DNA of 64,000 nucleotides from Lachnospiraceae bacterium. Its GTDB lineage: Bacteria; Bacillota; Clostridia; Lachnospirales; Lachnospiraceae. Location of the stretch: assembly GCA_017527205.1 (NCBI GenBank), contig JAFXQK010000002.1:62001-126000 (forward strand). Reading direction: 5' to 3'. A model generated the notes under the pieces. It was not told the DNA's origin, did not search any database, and worked only from the letters and a program-made list of their open reading frames with translations. Shown here piece after piece: positions 1 to 7,531 of this stretch. Within the stretch, counting starts at the first letter, position 1. Every line of letters begins with the position of its first letter. Both the position numbers and the translations under genes were made by a program.

Positions 1-909
1 GAGCAGGCAAAGATGTACTTAAAGAATGTCGTAACGGGTAAGCGATATATCAAAAAGCTGGTACAGGAAGGCAAGGTGGACGGCTGGGATGACCCGAGAC
101 TGGTTTCCATCGCGGCCCTTCGCCGCAGAGGCTTTACGCCTGAGTCCATCAAAATGTTTGTGGAAATGTGCGGTGTCTCCAAGGCGCAGTCCGTTGCAGA
201 TTATGCCGCACTGGAGTATTGCATCCGTGAAGATTTAAAGCCTAAGGCACCCAGATACATGGCAATTTTGGATCCTGTTAAGCTCATTATTGACAATTAT
301 CCGGATGGGCAGATGGAAGAGCTGGATGCCGTGAACAATCCGGAGAACGAGGCGCTGGGAAGCAGAAAGGTACCCTTCGGAAAAGAACTTTATATCGAGC
401 GGGAAGACTTTATGGAGGAGCCTCCAAAAAAATATTTCAGAATGTTTCCGGGAAATGAGGTGCGTCTGATGAACGCTTATTTCGTGACATGTACGGGATG
501 CGTCAAGGATGAGAACGGAAACGTGACCGAGGTGCATTGTACCTATGATCCCGCCTCCAAGGGCGGCAACAGCCCTGATGGAAGAAAGGTAAAAGGAACG
601 ATTCACTGGGTGGCGGCAAAGACTGCGATTCCCGCAGAAGTAAGGCTCTATGAAAATTTGATTGACGAGGAAAAGGCAGAGGCAGCCGGAAGCGTATATG
701 ATGAGGATGGCAATGTCTTTTTGAATCCGAATAGCCTGACGGTAGTAAAGGCATTCTTGGAGCCGGCGTTTGCAGGTGCCAAGCCCTATGACCGCTTCCA
801 ATTTGTGCGTCAGGGCTTCTTTAGCGTGGATCCCAAGGATTCCAAGGAGGACGCGCTCGTACTGAACCGCATCGTATCCCTAAAGAGCTCCTTCGTGCTT
901 CCTAAGTAG
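1..909 (+). CDS. glnS: glutaminyl-tRNA synthetase, C-terminal part (5' end outside window)
   Basis: Class I aminoacyl-tRNA synthetase that charges tRNA-Gln in the cytoplasm. The frame is open from base 1 and ends with TAG at 907-909, so about 300 residues are visible; a complete enzyme is near 550, and the Rossmann half with the HIGH motif is missing. Visible family marks are the GWDDPR motif just after the signature loop, the LRRRGFTPESI stretch, EYCIREDL, and APRYMAILDPVKLII, which leads into the anticodon-binding beta barrels. The signature loop, normally like VMSKR, reads VVTGKR here, so the usual Ser is Gly. A GluRS is less likely because GWDDPR followed by CIREDL is the GlnRS arrangement. 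A shared terminator lies about 110 bases downstream. Confidence 0.93.
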   Translation, partial: EQAKMYLKNVVTGKRYIKKLVQEGKVDGWDDPRLVSIAALRRRGFTPESIKMFVEMCGVSKAQSVADYAALEYCIREDLKPKAPRYMAILDPVKLIIDNYPDGQMEELDAVNNPENEALGSRKVPFGKELYIEREDFMEEPPKKYFRMFPGNEVRLMNAYFVTCTGCVKDENGNVTEVHCTYDPASKGGNSPDGRKVKGTIHWVAAKTAIPAEVRLYENLIDEEKAEAAGSVYDEDGNVFLNPNSLTVVKAFLEPAFAGAKPYDRFQFVRQGFFSVDPKDSKEDALVLNRIVSLKSSFVLPK

Positions 910-1016
910 GAGAGGCTGGCAAAGCGGTAAGAAGACAAAGGCTTTTTCATTTGGCTGTGGTAAGAGGAAAAAGCGTTAAGTCAGTCGCAGGTGCTTAGAA
1001 TGAAAACAATAAGAAA

Positions 1017-1051
1017 CCCCTTGGAACATGGCTCCAAGGGGCTTTTCTTTT
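1017..1051. terminator. terminator between convergent genes
   Basis: A perfect 9-bp stem, CCCCTTGGA (1017-1025) with TCCAAGGGG (1033-1041) and a 7-base loop, is followed by CTTTTCTTTT on the plus strand. It ends the glnS transcript. The weaker T run on the other side (TTTC) may also serve the minus-strand gene that ends at 1070. Confidence 0.85.
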
Positions 1052-1069
1052 GGAAGGGGACGATTACGA

Positions 1070-1624
1070 TTATTCGTCCTTCTTTTCCTCGTCTTCGTCT
1101 TTTAGTTCTTCTGCAGCATCATCTACGGCCTCAGCGACCTTTTCGGCAGTTTCGTCGATCTTATCGGCAGCGGCTTCAGCAGCATCGGCGGCCTTCTCGG
1201 CAAGGTCGTCAGCAGCGCCGGCAGCCTTCTCGGCAAGGTCTTCTGCGACATCAGAAGCCTTCTCGGCAAGATCTCCTGCCTTTGCTTCCTTGTCGCCAAC
1301 AAATTCTTCTACCTTTTCAATCGCACGATCCATTACGCGGTTTGCAGTCGTGGCAACCTTGTTCACGGCGCTGGAAATCGTAGCAGAAGCCTTGGAAGCC
1401 ATTCCTTCCAGATCCATCTTTTTCTTTTCCTCACTACCTTCCATGTCCAGCTCAACATAGCTGTGGTCGGTATCCTCATCTCCGTCGTCACTGAAATCAT
1501 CAAAATCTTCATCAAAGTCAGGCGCCGTATCAGCCTTCTTTTTCTGAGAGAAATAATATGCCGCAGCGGCAGCAGTTGTAACGGCGGCAGCGGTCAACAT
1601 AAATTTTCCAAATTTTCTAGACAT
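1070..1624 (-). CDS. membrane-anchored alanine-rich acidic protein with LEA-like 11-residue repeats
   Basis: 184 residues, no function assigned. Residues 1-28 form a basic start and a single alanine-rich hydrophobic segment ending YYF, probably an N-terminal membrane anchor. Residues 35-60 are very acidic (DFDEDFDDFSDDGDEDTD). Residues 118-172 are five back-to-back 11-residue units beginning DLAEKASDVAE, DLAEKAAGAAD and DLAEKAADAAE, and the tail is Lys/Glu/Asp. An 11-residue period in an Ala/Glu/Lys amphipathic helix is typical of LEA group 3 and apolipoprotein-like surface-binding helices, and YtxH-type proteins are similar. The start has AAGGAG at 1635-1640. Envelope stress protection is an inference. 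It stands alone, convergent with glnS and divergent from a TetR gene. Confidence 0.75.
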   Translation of the reverse strand: MSRKFGKFMLTAAAVTTAAAAAYYFSQKKKADTAPDFDEDFDDFSDDGDEDTDHSYVELDMEGSEEKKKMDLEGMASKASATISSAVNKVATTANRVMDRAIEKVEEFVGDKEAKAGDLAEKASDVAEDLAEKAAGAADDLAEKAADAAEAAADKIDETAEKVAEAVDDAAEELKDEDEEKKDE

Positions 1625-1662
1625 AGGTTTGAAGCTCCTTTCTATTGTGAAGTGATAATCCT

Positions 1663-1690
1663 ATTCTAATACTATTTTAGTAAATTGAAA
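1663..1690 (-). promoter_or_regulatory. candidate sigma-A promoter of the LEA-like gene
   Basis: Read on the minus strand: TTTCAA (1685-1690), 16 bases, TAGAAT (1663-1668), about 40 bases before the ATG at 1624. Good -10, moderate -35. Confidence 0.45.
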
Positions 1691-1745
1691 AGAGATTATG
1701 TATTATTTTTTTATAAAATCCTTCGAAAAGCTTGATAAAACAAGA

Positions 1746-1780
1746 TAGCACTTGAAAGCTTTTGGCGGGTGTGCTACACT
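1746..1780 (+). promoter_or_regulatory. promoter of the TetR gene with overlapping inverted repeat
   Basis: TTGAAA (1752-1757), 17 bases, TACACT (1775-1780) precede the TetR start at 1811. The inverted repeat TAGCAC (1746-1751) / GTGCTA (1771-1776) straddles the -35 and touches the -10. The spacer starts with the palindrome AAAGCTTT (1755-1762), and AAAAGCTT recurs near 1728. This layout fits an autoregulatory operator; which repeat is bound cannot be told from sequence. Confidence 0.55.
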
Positions 1781-1810
1781 TTAAACATCGCAAAAGATGG
1801 GAGCAGGGAG

Positions 1811-2416
1811 ATGAACGGTAAGTTTTTTGAACTGAAAAAAGAAAAGCAGGACAGAATGATCAATGCAGCGCTGAAGGTGTTTGCCATCAACGGCTATCGT
1901 CATGCCAGCACGGATGACGTGGTGAAGGAGGCTGGCATCAGCAAGGGTCTTCTGTTTCATTATTTTGAGAATAAGCTGGGAGTCTATCAGTTTGCCTATG
2001 ATTACAGCGTGAGATATATGTCATTGGAATTGAGTACCTTTGTGGGCTCTCGTGAGAAGGATCTGTTTGAAATGGTAAAGCAGATTCAGTCTGCGAGACT
2101 CGATGCCATGAAGGGCTATCCCTACATGCAGCAGTTCCTTGCAAGAAGCACCTATGAGGATGCGAATGAAGTGCTGATGATCATCGGACAGAAAAAAGAA
2201 ATTTTGGAAAATGCCTATCAGGATATTTATCGGCGCATTCATTTCAATGCGCTGCCGCGCGGCATCGATGGAAGACTGTTGTACCAACTGATGAATCATG
2301 CGGCAGACGGATTGATTCAGGAGCATTTCCAAGAGGGCTCCTTCCAGGCGGACATGGTTTTGTCAGAGATTATGCAGTATATTAACACGATCAAGAAGCT
2401 GGTGCTTGGGAGCTAA
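1811..2416 (+). CDS. TetR/AcrR family transcriptional regulator
   Basis: 201-residue DNA-binding regulator. The N-terminal HTH runs roughly over residues 12-55: MINAALKVFAINGYRHASTD, then VVKEAGISKGLLFHYF with the typical TetR recognition helix and F-HYF ending. The remainder is an all-helical ligand/dimerisation domain whose inducer cannot be predicted. The ATG at 1811 is chosen because GGGAG at 1799-1803 lies seven bases upstream; the longer GTG-initiated frame from 1769 would start inside the promoter. No obvious target gene is adjacent (upstream is the divergent LEA-like gene, downstream a convergent esterase), so it may control itself, the divergent gene, or something distant. Confidence 0.88.
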   Translation: MNGKFFELKKEKQDRMINAALKVFAINGYRHASTDDVVKEAGISKGLLFHYFENKLGVYQFAYDYSVRYMSLELSTFVGSREKDLFEMVKQIQSARLDAMKGYPYMQQFLARSTYEDANEVLMIIGQKKEILENAYQDIYRRIHFNALPRGIDGRLLYQLMNHAADGLIQEHFQEGSFQADMVLSEIMQYINTIKKLVLGS

Positions 2417-2522
2417 CGCCCTCACCCGGCACTTTGTGCCACTTTTCCCACGGGGGGAAGGCAGTTAAACAGCCAGACTTTGATCAGCAAACGTTAATGG
2501 CCTTCCCGCAGGGGAAGGCCAT
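2417..2522. repeat. palindromic intergenic repeat ending in a strong hairpin terminator
   Basis: The gap between convergent genes holds stacked hairpins: GGCAC-TTT-GTGCC (2428-2440), an imperfect TTTTCCC/GGGGGGAAG pair (about 2443-2460), and a perfect 11-bp stem ATGGCCTTCCC (2497-2507) / GGGAAGGCCAT (2512-2522) followed by CGGATTTTAT. The last hairpin can terminate the TetR transcript and perhaps the esterase transcript. The first part resembles the REP-like intergenic palindromes often seen in gut Clostridia; that resemblance is from memory. Confidence 0.6.
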
Positions 2523-2528
2523 CGGATT

Positions 2529-3560
2529 TTATCCCAGGAGACGATCAAACCAGATGCGGGAGAGTTCAACCCAGGTATTGACGTCGGCAAACGGATTGAT
2601 GCCGGCCTGAAGCTTTTTCATAAACTCATTAGGCGCTGGAGGATTCTTGTCCTCCGGCGCTTTTTTGGGCGGTTCCTTGGGGGCAAAGAATTGCTGCATC
2701 AGTTCTTCCTTGCGCTGAGGATTCATGCCTACTGCGGTATCATTTTTTACGTGCTCTAAGGCAAAGCCTAGCTGTTCACAGACATATTCACCGCCGTGCC
2801 ATCCCATGAACTGTTCCATGCTTGCAACGGAAAGCCCGTGACCGCCCGTGGGATAGACATAGTGAGCAAAGGGAACGCCCTTCTCCTTCAGCGCTTTTGC
2901 AAAGAGGTAGGTATTCTCCACGGGGACGAGGTCATCCGTGGCCGTCTGCCAAAGGAAGCAAGGAGGCGTATTCTTTTTCACCTGTTTTTCCAAGGAAAAA
3001 TACTCCAGCTCCTCCGCACTAGGATTTTTTCCAAGAAGTGCCTGCATGGAATAGATGTGTGTAAACTCGCCAGAGGTAATCACGGGGTAGCCGAAGATGG
3101 CACCGTCAGGACGATTGGAGAGTGCATTTAGCTCGGGATCAGGATCCGTAACATCCTCAAAATGCGTGCACAGGCTTCCGCAGACGTGGCCACCGGCAGA
3201 AAAGCCGCAAATCAGGAGCTTGTCTGGATTCAAATGATATTCAGCGGCGTGCTTTCTCAGAAGTCGCACGGCGCGGGAAAGATCCGACATGGGCTGCTTT
3301 TTTAGGGGAACGCACATCGTAATGTCGTTGGTATAGGTCAGGACGAAGACATTGAGTCCCATGCGATAATATTCCATGGCGACCAGCTCGCCCTCGTGAG
3401 GAGCCAGCATGCAATAGCCGCCGCCCGGAACAACGATCATGCACCTTCGAACCTCCGCATCCTCCTCGTGCAGATAGGCATGAACGTTGGGCATAAAGCC
3501 ATATGCGGCCTCATAGGTATACTCTTCTGGTTTCCAGAGATCCAGTCTGAAAGTTTTCAT
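2529..3560 (-). CDS. alpha/beta-hydrolase esterase (BD-FAE / acetyl-esterase-like)
   Basis: 343-residue serine hydrolase, probably cytoplasmic since no signal peptide is visible. VVPGGGYCMLAPHEGE forms the oxyanion-hole region. The nucleophile elbow is GFSAGGH (G-x-S-x-G), the acid probably lies in ATDDLVPVENT, and the histidine in TGGHGLS. This order matches the acyl esterases that remove acetyl or feruloyl groups from plant sugars, but a general carboxylesterase is possible. The C-terminal ~60 residues (NPQRKEELMQQFFAPKEPPKK onward) are a proline/lysine-rich extension ending in a short helix, unusual for the family. The ATG at 3560 has AGGAGG at 3567-3572. It follows the DUF6062 gene by 10 bases, so the two are cotranscribed. 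Confidence 0.8.
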   Translation of the reverse strand: MKTFRLDLWKPEEYTYEAAYGFMPNVHAYLHEEDAEVRRCMIVVPGGGYCMLAPHEGELVAMEYYRMGLNVFVLTYTNDITMCVPLKKQPMSDLSRAVRLLRKHAAEYHLNPDKLLICGFSAGGHVCGSLCTHFEDVTDPDPELNALSNRPDGAIFGYPVITSGEFTHIYSMQALLGKNPSAEELEYFSLEKQVKKNTPPCFLWQTATDDLVPVENTYLFAKALKEKGVPFAHYVYPTGGHGLSVASMEQFMGWHGGEYVCEQLGFALEHVKNDTAVGMNPQRKEELMQQFFAPKEPPKKAPEDKNPPAPNEFMKKLQAGINPFADVNTWVELSRIWFDRLLG

Positions 3561-3570
3561 GTGATTCCTC

Positions 3571-4338
3571 CTATTTTTTTGCTTTGTATGGTCCATCGGC
3601 GGGATAGCCGCCCTTGAGCTTTTGCATGCCACGCTGGATCGCATCCTTGGAATTTTTCCAGTCAGCGCCGGCATTCTGATAATCAAACATCTCCACCATC
3701 CATGCGACGTCCTCGGAAACACGCTCCAGATTCTGCTCCATCAGGGGCAGTACCATGGAGTAGAATTCCGATTTTTCCTTATCGGCAAGCTTTAACTCTG
3801 CCGCGTCGCACAGATCGCCAAAGTGACTCAGACAAAAGCCCTTGCTGTTTTTGATTTTATCGCGGAAGACGTCATCCCGCTTATAGAGGTAAAAGAAGGT
3901 GTCCATATAGCGTTCGTAGGTATCCTTAAAGTGCTGGCAGACATAGCAAGAGTCCTCCTTTTTCTTCACCCATGCTCCGAAGGAGGAGACGGGGGCGTCT
4001 CCCTTGGGACGCATGAGCTTGTCCTTGAAGGAAAGCTTGCCGGGGGCAAAGCCGCGCGTCTGTTCCTGAAACTCATGGATGATTCTGCGATAATGCGTTT
4101 TCAAAATCCAGGCATTTCCCAGGGTGTTTCCATAATCAAACATCTTCTGAAAATGCGTTCTGCAAAAGCCGGCCTTGTCCGTCATTTCACGGACGTCCGC
4201 CTCCATATAAGACGCGCTGCTTCCCAACACAAAATCAATCAGATCCTGCTCCACGGCCCGTTCAATAAAGCAAAAGGGACATTCATCCTTCGCATCCACG
4301 GCATCATTCAACGGGATCGTATATAACTGTTCCTTCAT
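3571..4338 (-). CDS. DUF6062-like cysteine/histidine-rich protein
   Basis: 255 residues of unknown function. Four metal-site-like clusters are spaced through it: ECPFC near the start, GFCRTHF, then SCYVCQHF in the middle and GFCLSHF in the second half. This is a duplicated CxxC ... CxxH(F) arrangement suggesting two zinc (or other metal) sites in an otherwise helical protein. I recognise the pattern as the clostridial family called DUF6062, with fair rather than full confidence. The ATG at 4338 is preferred because AAGGAG (4347-4352) sits eight bases upstream; the GTG at 4347 would overlap that site. First gene of a two-gene operon with the esterase. Confidence 0.65.
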   Translation of the reverse strand: MKEQLYTIPLNDAVDAKDECPFCFIERAVEQDLIDFVLGSSASYMEADVREMTDKAGFCRTHFQKMFDYGNTLGNAWILKTHYRRIIHEFQEQTRGFAPGKLSFKDKLMRPKGDAPVSSFGAWVKKKEDSCYVCQHFKDTYERYMDTFFYLYKRDDVFRDKIKNSKGFCLSHFGDLCDAAELKLADKEKSEFYSMVLPLMEQNLERVSEDVAWMVEMFDYQNAGADWKNSKDAIQRGMQKLKGGYPADGPYKAKK

Positions 4339-4669
4339 GCGTACCACTCCTTACTTACAATATTTTATTGCCACCATCATCTTCCAAAATGAACCATAAT
4401 AATCAATTACCCTTGATACAAGCTTCAATCAGGCTTGCTATATATTTAACTTGCATTATTCCCGAGAGAAAGTCTTCAATAACACTAACTTAAGCTTTCC
4501 ATATTCTCGAGGGGAAGGTTTGGACAGTCTTTCGGAATACTACGGTTAAGCCTATTTTAAAGGATTGGCAGGGAAAAAGCAAGAAACAAAGTTTAAGAAT
4601 TGTTTAAGGCTCTTGCAGTTGAATGAGGCTAGTGTTACCATGGAACTATGACGGAGCGGGGGTGACGCA
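4339..4669. other. divergent intergenic region without a gene
   Basis: 331 bases between the DUF6062 gene (minus) and the response regulator (plus). No credible coding frame is visible. It holds short imperfect inverted repeats (CAAGC 4419-4423 / GCTTG 4433-4437; an ATTCCCGAGAGA-like arm near 4458 facing TCTTTCGGAAT near 4527) and, at the right end, the promoter and direct repeats listed separately. Confidence 0.6.
4591..4641 (+). promoter_or_regulatory. two-component operon promoter with OmpR-type direct repeat
   Basis: GTTTAAG (4591-4597) is repeated exactly at 4602-4608, an 11-base period. Five bases later comes a candidate promoter TTGCAG (4613-4618), 17 bases, TACCAT (4636-4641). An 11-base direct repeat just upstream of the -35 is how OmpR/PhoB-family dimers usually bind, so autoregulation by the downstream response regulator is the simple reading. 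Confidence 0.55.
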
Positions 4670-5362
4670 ATGTATCAGATTTTATTGTGTGATGATGAGG
4701 AAGACATTTTATATGCGTTAAAGATCTATCTGCGAAATTCGGACTATCGTTTCTTTGAGGCGCACACGGGAAAGGAAGCGCTCGAGGTTATGAGGAACGA
4801 GGAGATCGACCTCGTTTTGATGGATATCATGATGCCGGAAATGGATGGCATTACGGCATTGGAAGAGATTCGAAAATTTAGCAATGTGCCCGTCTTATTC
4901 CTTACGGCAAAGGGAGAAGAGATGGATAAAATTATCGGGCTCGGCGAAGGGGCAGACGATTATATCACTAAGCCCTTTAATCCCATGGAGGTCGCAGCCC
5001 GCGTAAAGTCCCACCTGCGGCGCTATACCGTCTTTGGCGGAAGCAAAGTGCGCACGCATAACCTTCGAGTTGGCGGCATTGAGATGGATGACGAGAGAAG
5101 GCAGGTGCTTTTGGATGGAGAAGAAATCAACCTGACACCGACGGAATATCAAATCCTAAAGCTCTTTTTGGAGCATCCAGGGAAGGTGTTCCCGCCAGCT
5201 GAGATTTACACCTATGTCTGGAAGGAGGAGGGCACCATCGGCAGTGAGGGAACCGTTGCCGTTCATATCAGACATTTGCGTGAGAAGCTGGAGATTAATC
5301 CTGCGGAGCCCAGATACATCAAGGTGATTTGGGGACAGGGATATCTCATGGAGGAAGGCTAA
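4670..5362 (+). CDS. OmpR/PhoB-family response regulator
   Basis: 230-residue cytoplasmic regulator. The receiver domain (about 1-118) has the acidic pair in CDDEED, the phosphoacceptor Asp52 in VLMDIMMPEMD, Thr in FLTAKGEE and Lys in YITKPFNP. The C-terminal winged helix (about 132-228) has LTPTEYQILKLFLEHPGKVF and the IRHLREKLEINP recognition region ending in VIWGQGYLM. It is closest in style to the VanR/PhoP-like regulators common in Clostridia. The stop (5360-5362) directly abuts the GTG of the kinase gene, so the two are translationally coupled. A direct repeat upstream suggests it binds its own promoter. Confidence 0.95.
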   Translation: MYQILLCDDEEDILYALKIYLRNSDYRFFEAHTGKEALEVMRNEEIDLVLMDIMMPEMDGITALEEIRKFSNVPVLFLTAKGEEMDKIIGLGEGADDYITKPFNPMEVAARVKSHLRRYTVFGGSKVRTHNLRVGGIEMDDERRQVLLDGEEINLTPTEYQILKLFLEHPGKVFPPAEIYTYVWKEEGTIGSEGTVAVHIRHLREKLEINPAEPRYIKVIWGQGYLMEEG

Positions 5363-7522
5363 GTGAAGAAAAAGATATGGTTTTTTGTGTTCTTTTTGTT
5401 GCTGATGATCAGCATTTCGCTCGGAGCCTTTTTTGGCGCGGGTACCTTGTCCCTCTACCAAAAGAATCTTCTTTGGGCGGATGATGCAAGCTGTCAAAAG
5501 TACTTAGAGTTCATGGAGTTTCAATCAGGAAGACTATGGGAGCTTGGTGTCAAGGCGGGAATTCAGATGGATCGCTACTATCTGCTTCTTGACGATGAAG
5601 CAGATGAAGAAAACTTTGCTCATCAGCTTGCCCAATATCTCCTACAGATTGTCAGGGAACAGGATTGGGAGGCAGCTGATGCCTTTTGTGAACAGTATCA
5701 GATTCAATACAAGATTTACCATTCTCAGGGAAGGCCGCTGGGAGGAAACATGACAACCGCGGATGAGAAAGATGCGTATCGTTTTAGCCTGCGATATATT
5801 AATTCCTCCACGGGAAGCAAGGATGGTCCGAACTATATCATCTATCTGAAGGTTGATATGGGCGGAATTCAGATGATCCAGACGGAAAATTATTGGTTAC
5901 AGGTTTTTTGGATCTCTCATCGCTATGCTGTCGTGCTCATCACGATTTTTGCAGGTATCCTTGCTTTGGTTTTGTTTGTTGTAGAGCTATGCCTTGCATG
6001 GAGAACAGAATGGAAGCTGGGAAATTTTGACAAGATTCCGCTGGATGCACTCTTGGCATTGTCTGCCTATGGATGTTATTATTTTATTTTTCAGAAAGAT
6101 TATCTCTCCCTTTACCAAGGACAGTTTTCAACCTTGATCGTTCGATGGTTCTACGCGATCGTCGTGGCGCTGCTGCTTATTTTTTATGTAGTGCATCGCC
6201 TGCATGGAAAAGCATGGTATCGGGAGAATGTTCTCTATGGAGTGTTCCAATTCCTATGGAAAACGGCACATACCTGGTGTGAAGTATTTCAAAATCTGTC
6301 CTTGGTTTGGAACCTGGTGCTGCTTGAAATTGGACTTACGGTGTTGGAATGTGGGCTGATGCTTTGGCTGATTCCGTTTGAAAAAGCGTTGTTCCAGCTT
6401 CTTGCCTATCTTGGAATCCTAAAGTTTTTGGTGATTCCATGGCTGATGAGATATGGCATTGCCATTGGGAGGATCCAAAAGGTGACGAGTGGTCTTGCGG
6501 CAGGAGACATGGAGCAGCATGTCGATACGAAAGAATTGCCGAGGGCGCTGCAAAAGCTTGGTGAGGATGTTAATTCCATGGGTGACAGTGTTTCCTTAGC
6601 CGTGGAGCAAAGACTCAAGAGTGAGAGACTTAAGACGGAGCTCATTACCAATGTCTCTCATGACATTAAGACGCCCTTGACCTCCATCATTAATTTTTCA
6701 GACCTCATCGTAAACGAGGAGACCGAGAATGAAAAGATTAAGGATTACGCGAGTCACCTGCATCAGCAATCCTCACGCTTAAAGAAGCTGATCGAGGATC
6801 TTATGGAGGCTTCGAAGGCATCCACGGGAAACCTGGAGGTACATTTGGCACCCTGTGATGCGAGAGTGTTGTTGGGACAATGCCTTGGGGAATATGAGGA
6901 GCGCCTTCGGGAAAAGGGCTTGGAGCTTGTTGTGAAGCAGAGTGAGGAGCCGCTACGCATTATGGCGGATTCCCGTATGCTTTGGCGTGTGTTCGATAAC
7001 TTGGTCAACAACATTTGCAAATATGCCCAGAAGGATACGCGTGTCTATCTCAGCGCGGAGAGAAGCGGGGAGCTTGCAAGAATTTACTTCAAGAATGTTT
7101 CTAAATATGCGTTGGACATTGCACCGGAAGAGCTATTGGAACGCTTTGTTCGAGGGGATCTCTCCAGACATGCGGAGGGAAACGGATTGGGTCTTTCCAT
7201 TGTCAGCAGCTTGATGGAGCTACAGGGCGGAACCATCCATTTGGACGTAGACGCTGATTTGTTCAAGGTTATGCTGGAATTCCCGTTGGCTAAGGAGATG
7301 TCGGCGATTCGGGAAGAAGCCGTACTCAAGGAGAAAGTCGGGAATCAAGAGAAAACAGGAAAAGAAGAAAAAACAAGAATCCAAGAGAAAAATAATTCCT
7401 CAGAGAAAGAAGAAGGCAAGAATAAAAGAAAGCTCATTGGAAAAAAACGCAAGCAGAAAAATCAGAAAGAGGATTTAAGCATTGAGGAGAACCTGCTTAG
7501 CGAAAATAGGAATCGAGAGTAA
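5363..7522 (+). CDS. membrane sensor histidine kinase with long charged tail
   Basis: 719-residue VanS-like kinase partner of the upstream regulator. Order: TM1 at about 8-28; an extracytoplasmic segment of about 150 residues; at least five further membrane spans between about 188 and 370; a HAMP-like linker (GLAAGDMEQHVDTKELP); HisKA with NVSHDIKTPLTSIINFSDL, His433; and an ATPase domain with NLVNNICKYAQ (N box) and HAEGNGLGLSIV (G box). The second multi-span block after the sensor loop is more membrane than most family members have. After the ATPase, about 70 residues are almost only Lys/Glu/Asn/Gln (KTGKEEKTRIQEKNN and similar), with no domain seen. It starts with GTG at 5363, and the GH31 gene follows nine bases after its stop. 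Confidence 0.92.
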   Translation: MKKKIWFFVFFLLLMISISLGAFFGAGTLSLYQKNLLWADDASCQKYLEFMEFQSGRLWELGVKAGIQMDRYYLLLDDEADEENFAHQLAQYLLQIVREQDWEAADAFCEQYQIQYKIYHSQGRPLGGNMTTADEKDAYRFSLRYINSSTGSKDGPNYIIYLKVDMGGIQMIQTENYWLQVFWISHRYAVVLITIFAGILALVLFVVELCLAWRTEWKLGNFDKIPLDALLALSAYGCYYFIFQKDYLSLYQGQFSTLIVRWFYAIVVALLLIFYVVHRLHGKAWYRENVLYGVFQFLWKTAHTWCEVFQNLSLVWNLVLLEIGLTVLECGLMLWLIPFEKALFQLLAYLGILKFLVIPWLMRYGIAIGRIQKVTSGLAAGDMEQHVDTKELPRALQKLGEDVNSMGDSVSLAVEQRLKSERLKTELITNVSHDIKTPLTSIINFSDLIVNEETENEKIKDYASHLHQQSSRLKKLIEDLMEASKASTGNLEVHLAPCDARVLLGQCLGEYEERLREKGLELVVKQSEEPLRIMADSRMLWRVFDNLVNNICKYAQKDTRVYLSAERSGELARIYFKNVSKYALDIAPEELLERFVRGDLSRHAEGNGLGLSIVSSLMELQGGTIHLDVDADLFKVMLEFPLAKEMSAIREEAVLKEKVGNQEKTGKEEKTRIQEKNNSSEKEEGKNKRKLIGKKRKQKNQKEDLSIEENLLSENRNRE

Positions 7523-7531
7523 GGAGAAGCC

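Noticed and set aside
1050..1460. Long serine/alanine-rich frame on the plus strand
   Set aside because: It is the antisense of the alanine-rich repeats at 1070-1624; low-complexity repeats leave all frames open.
1769..1810. GTG start for the TetR gene giving 14 extra residues
   Set aside because: That codon overlaps the predicted -10 region and has no ribosome site; ATG at 1811 has one.
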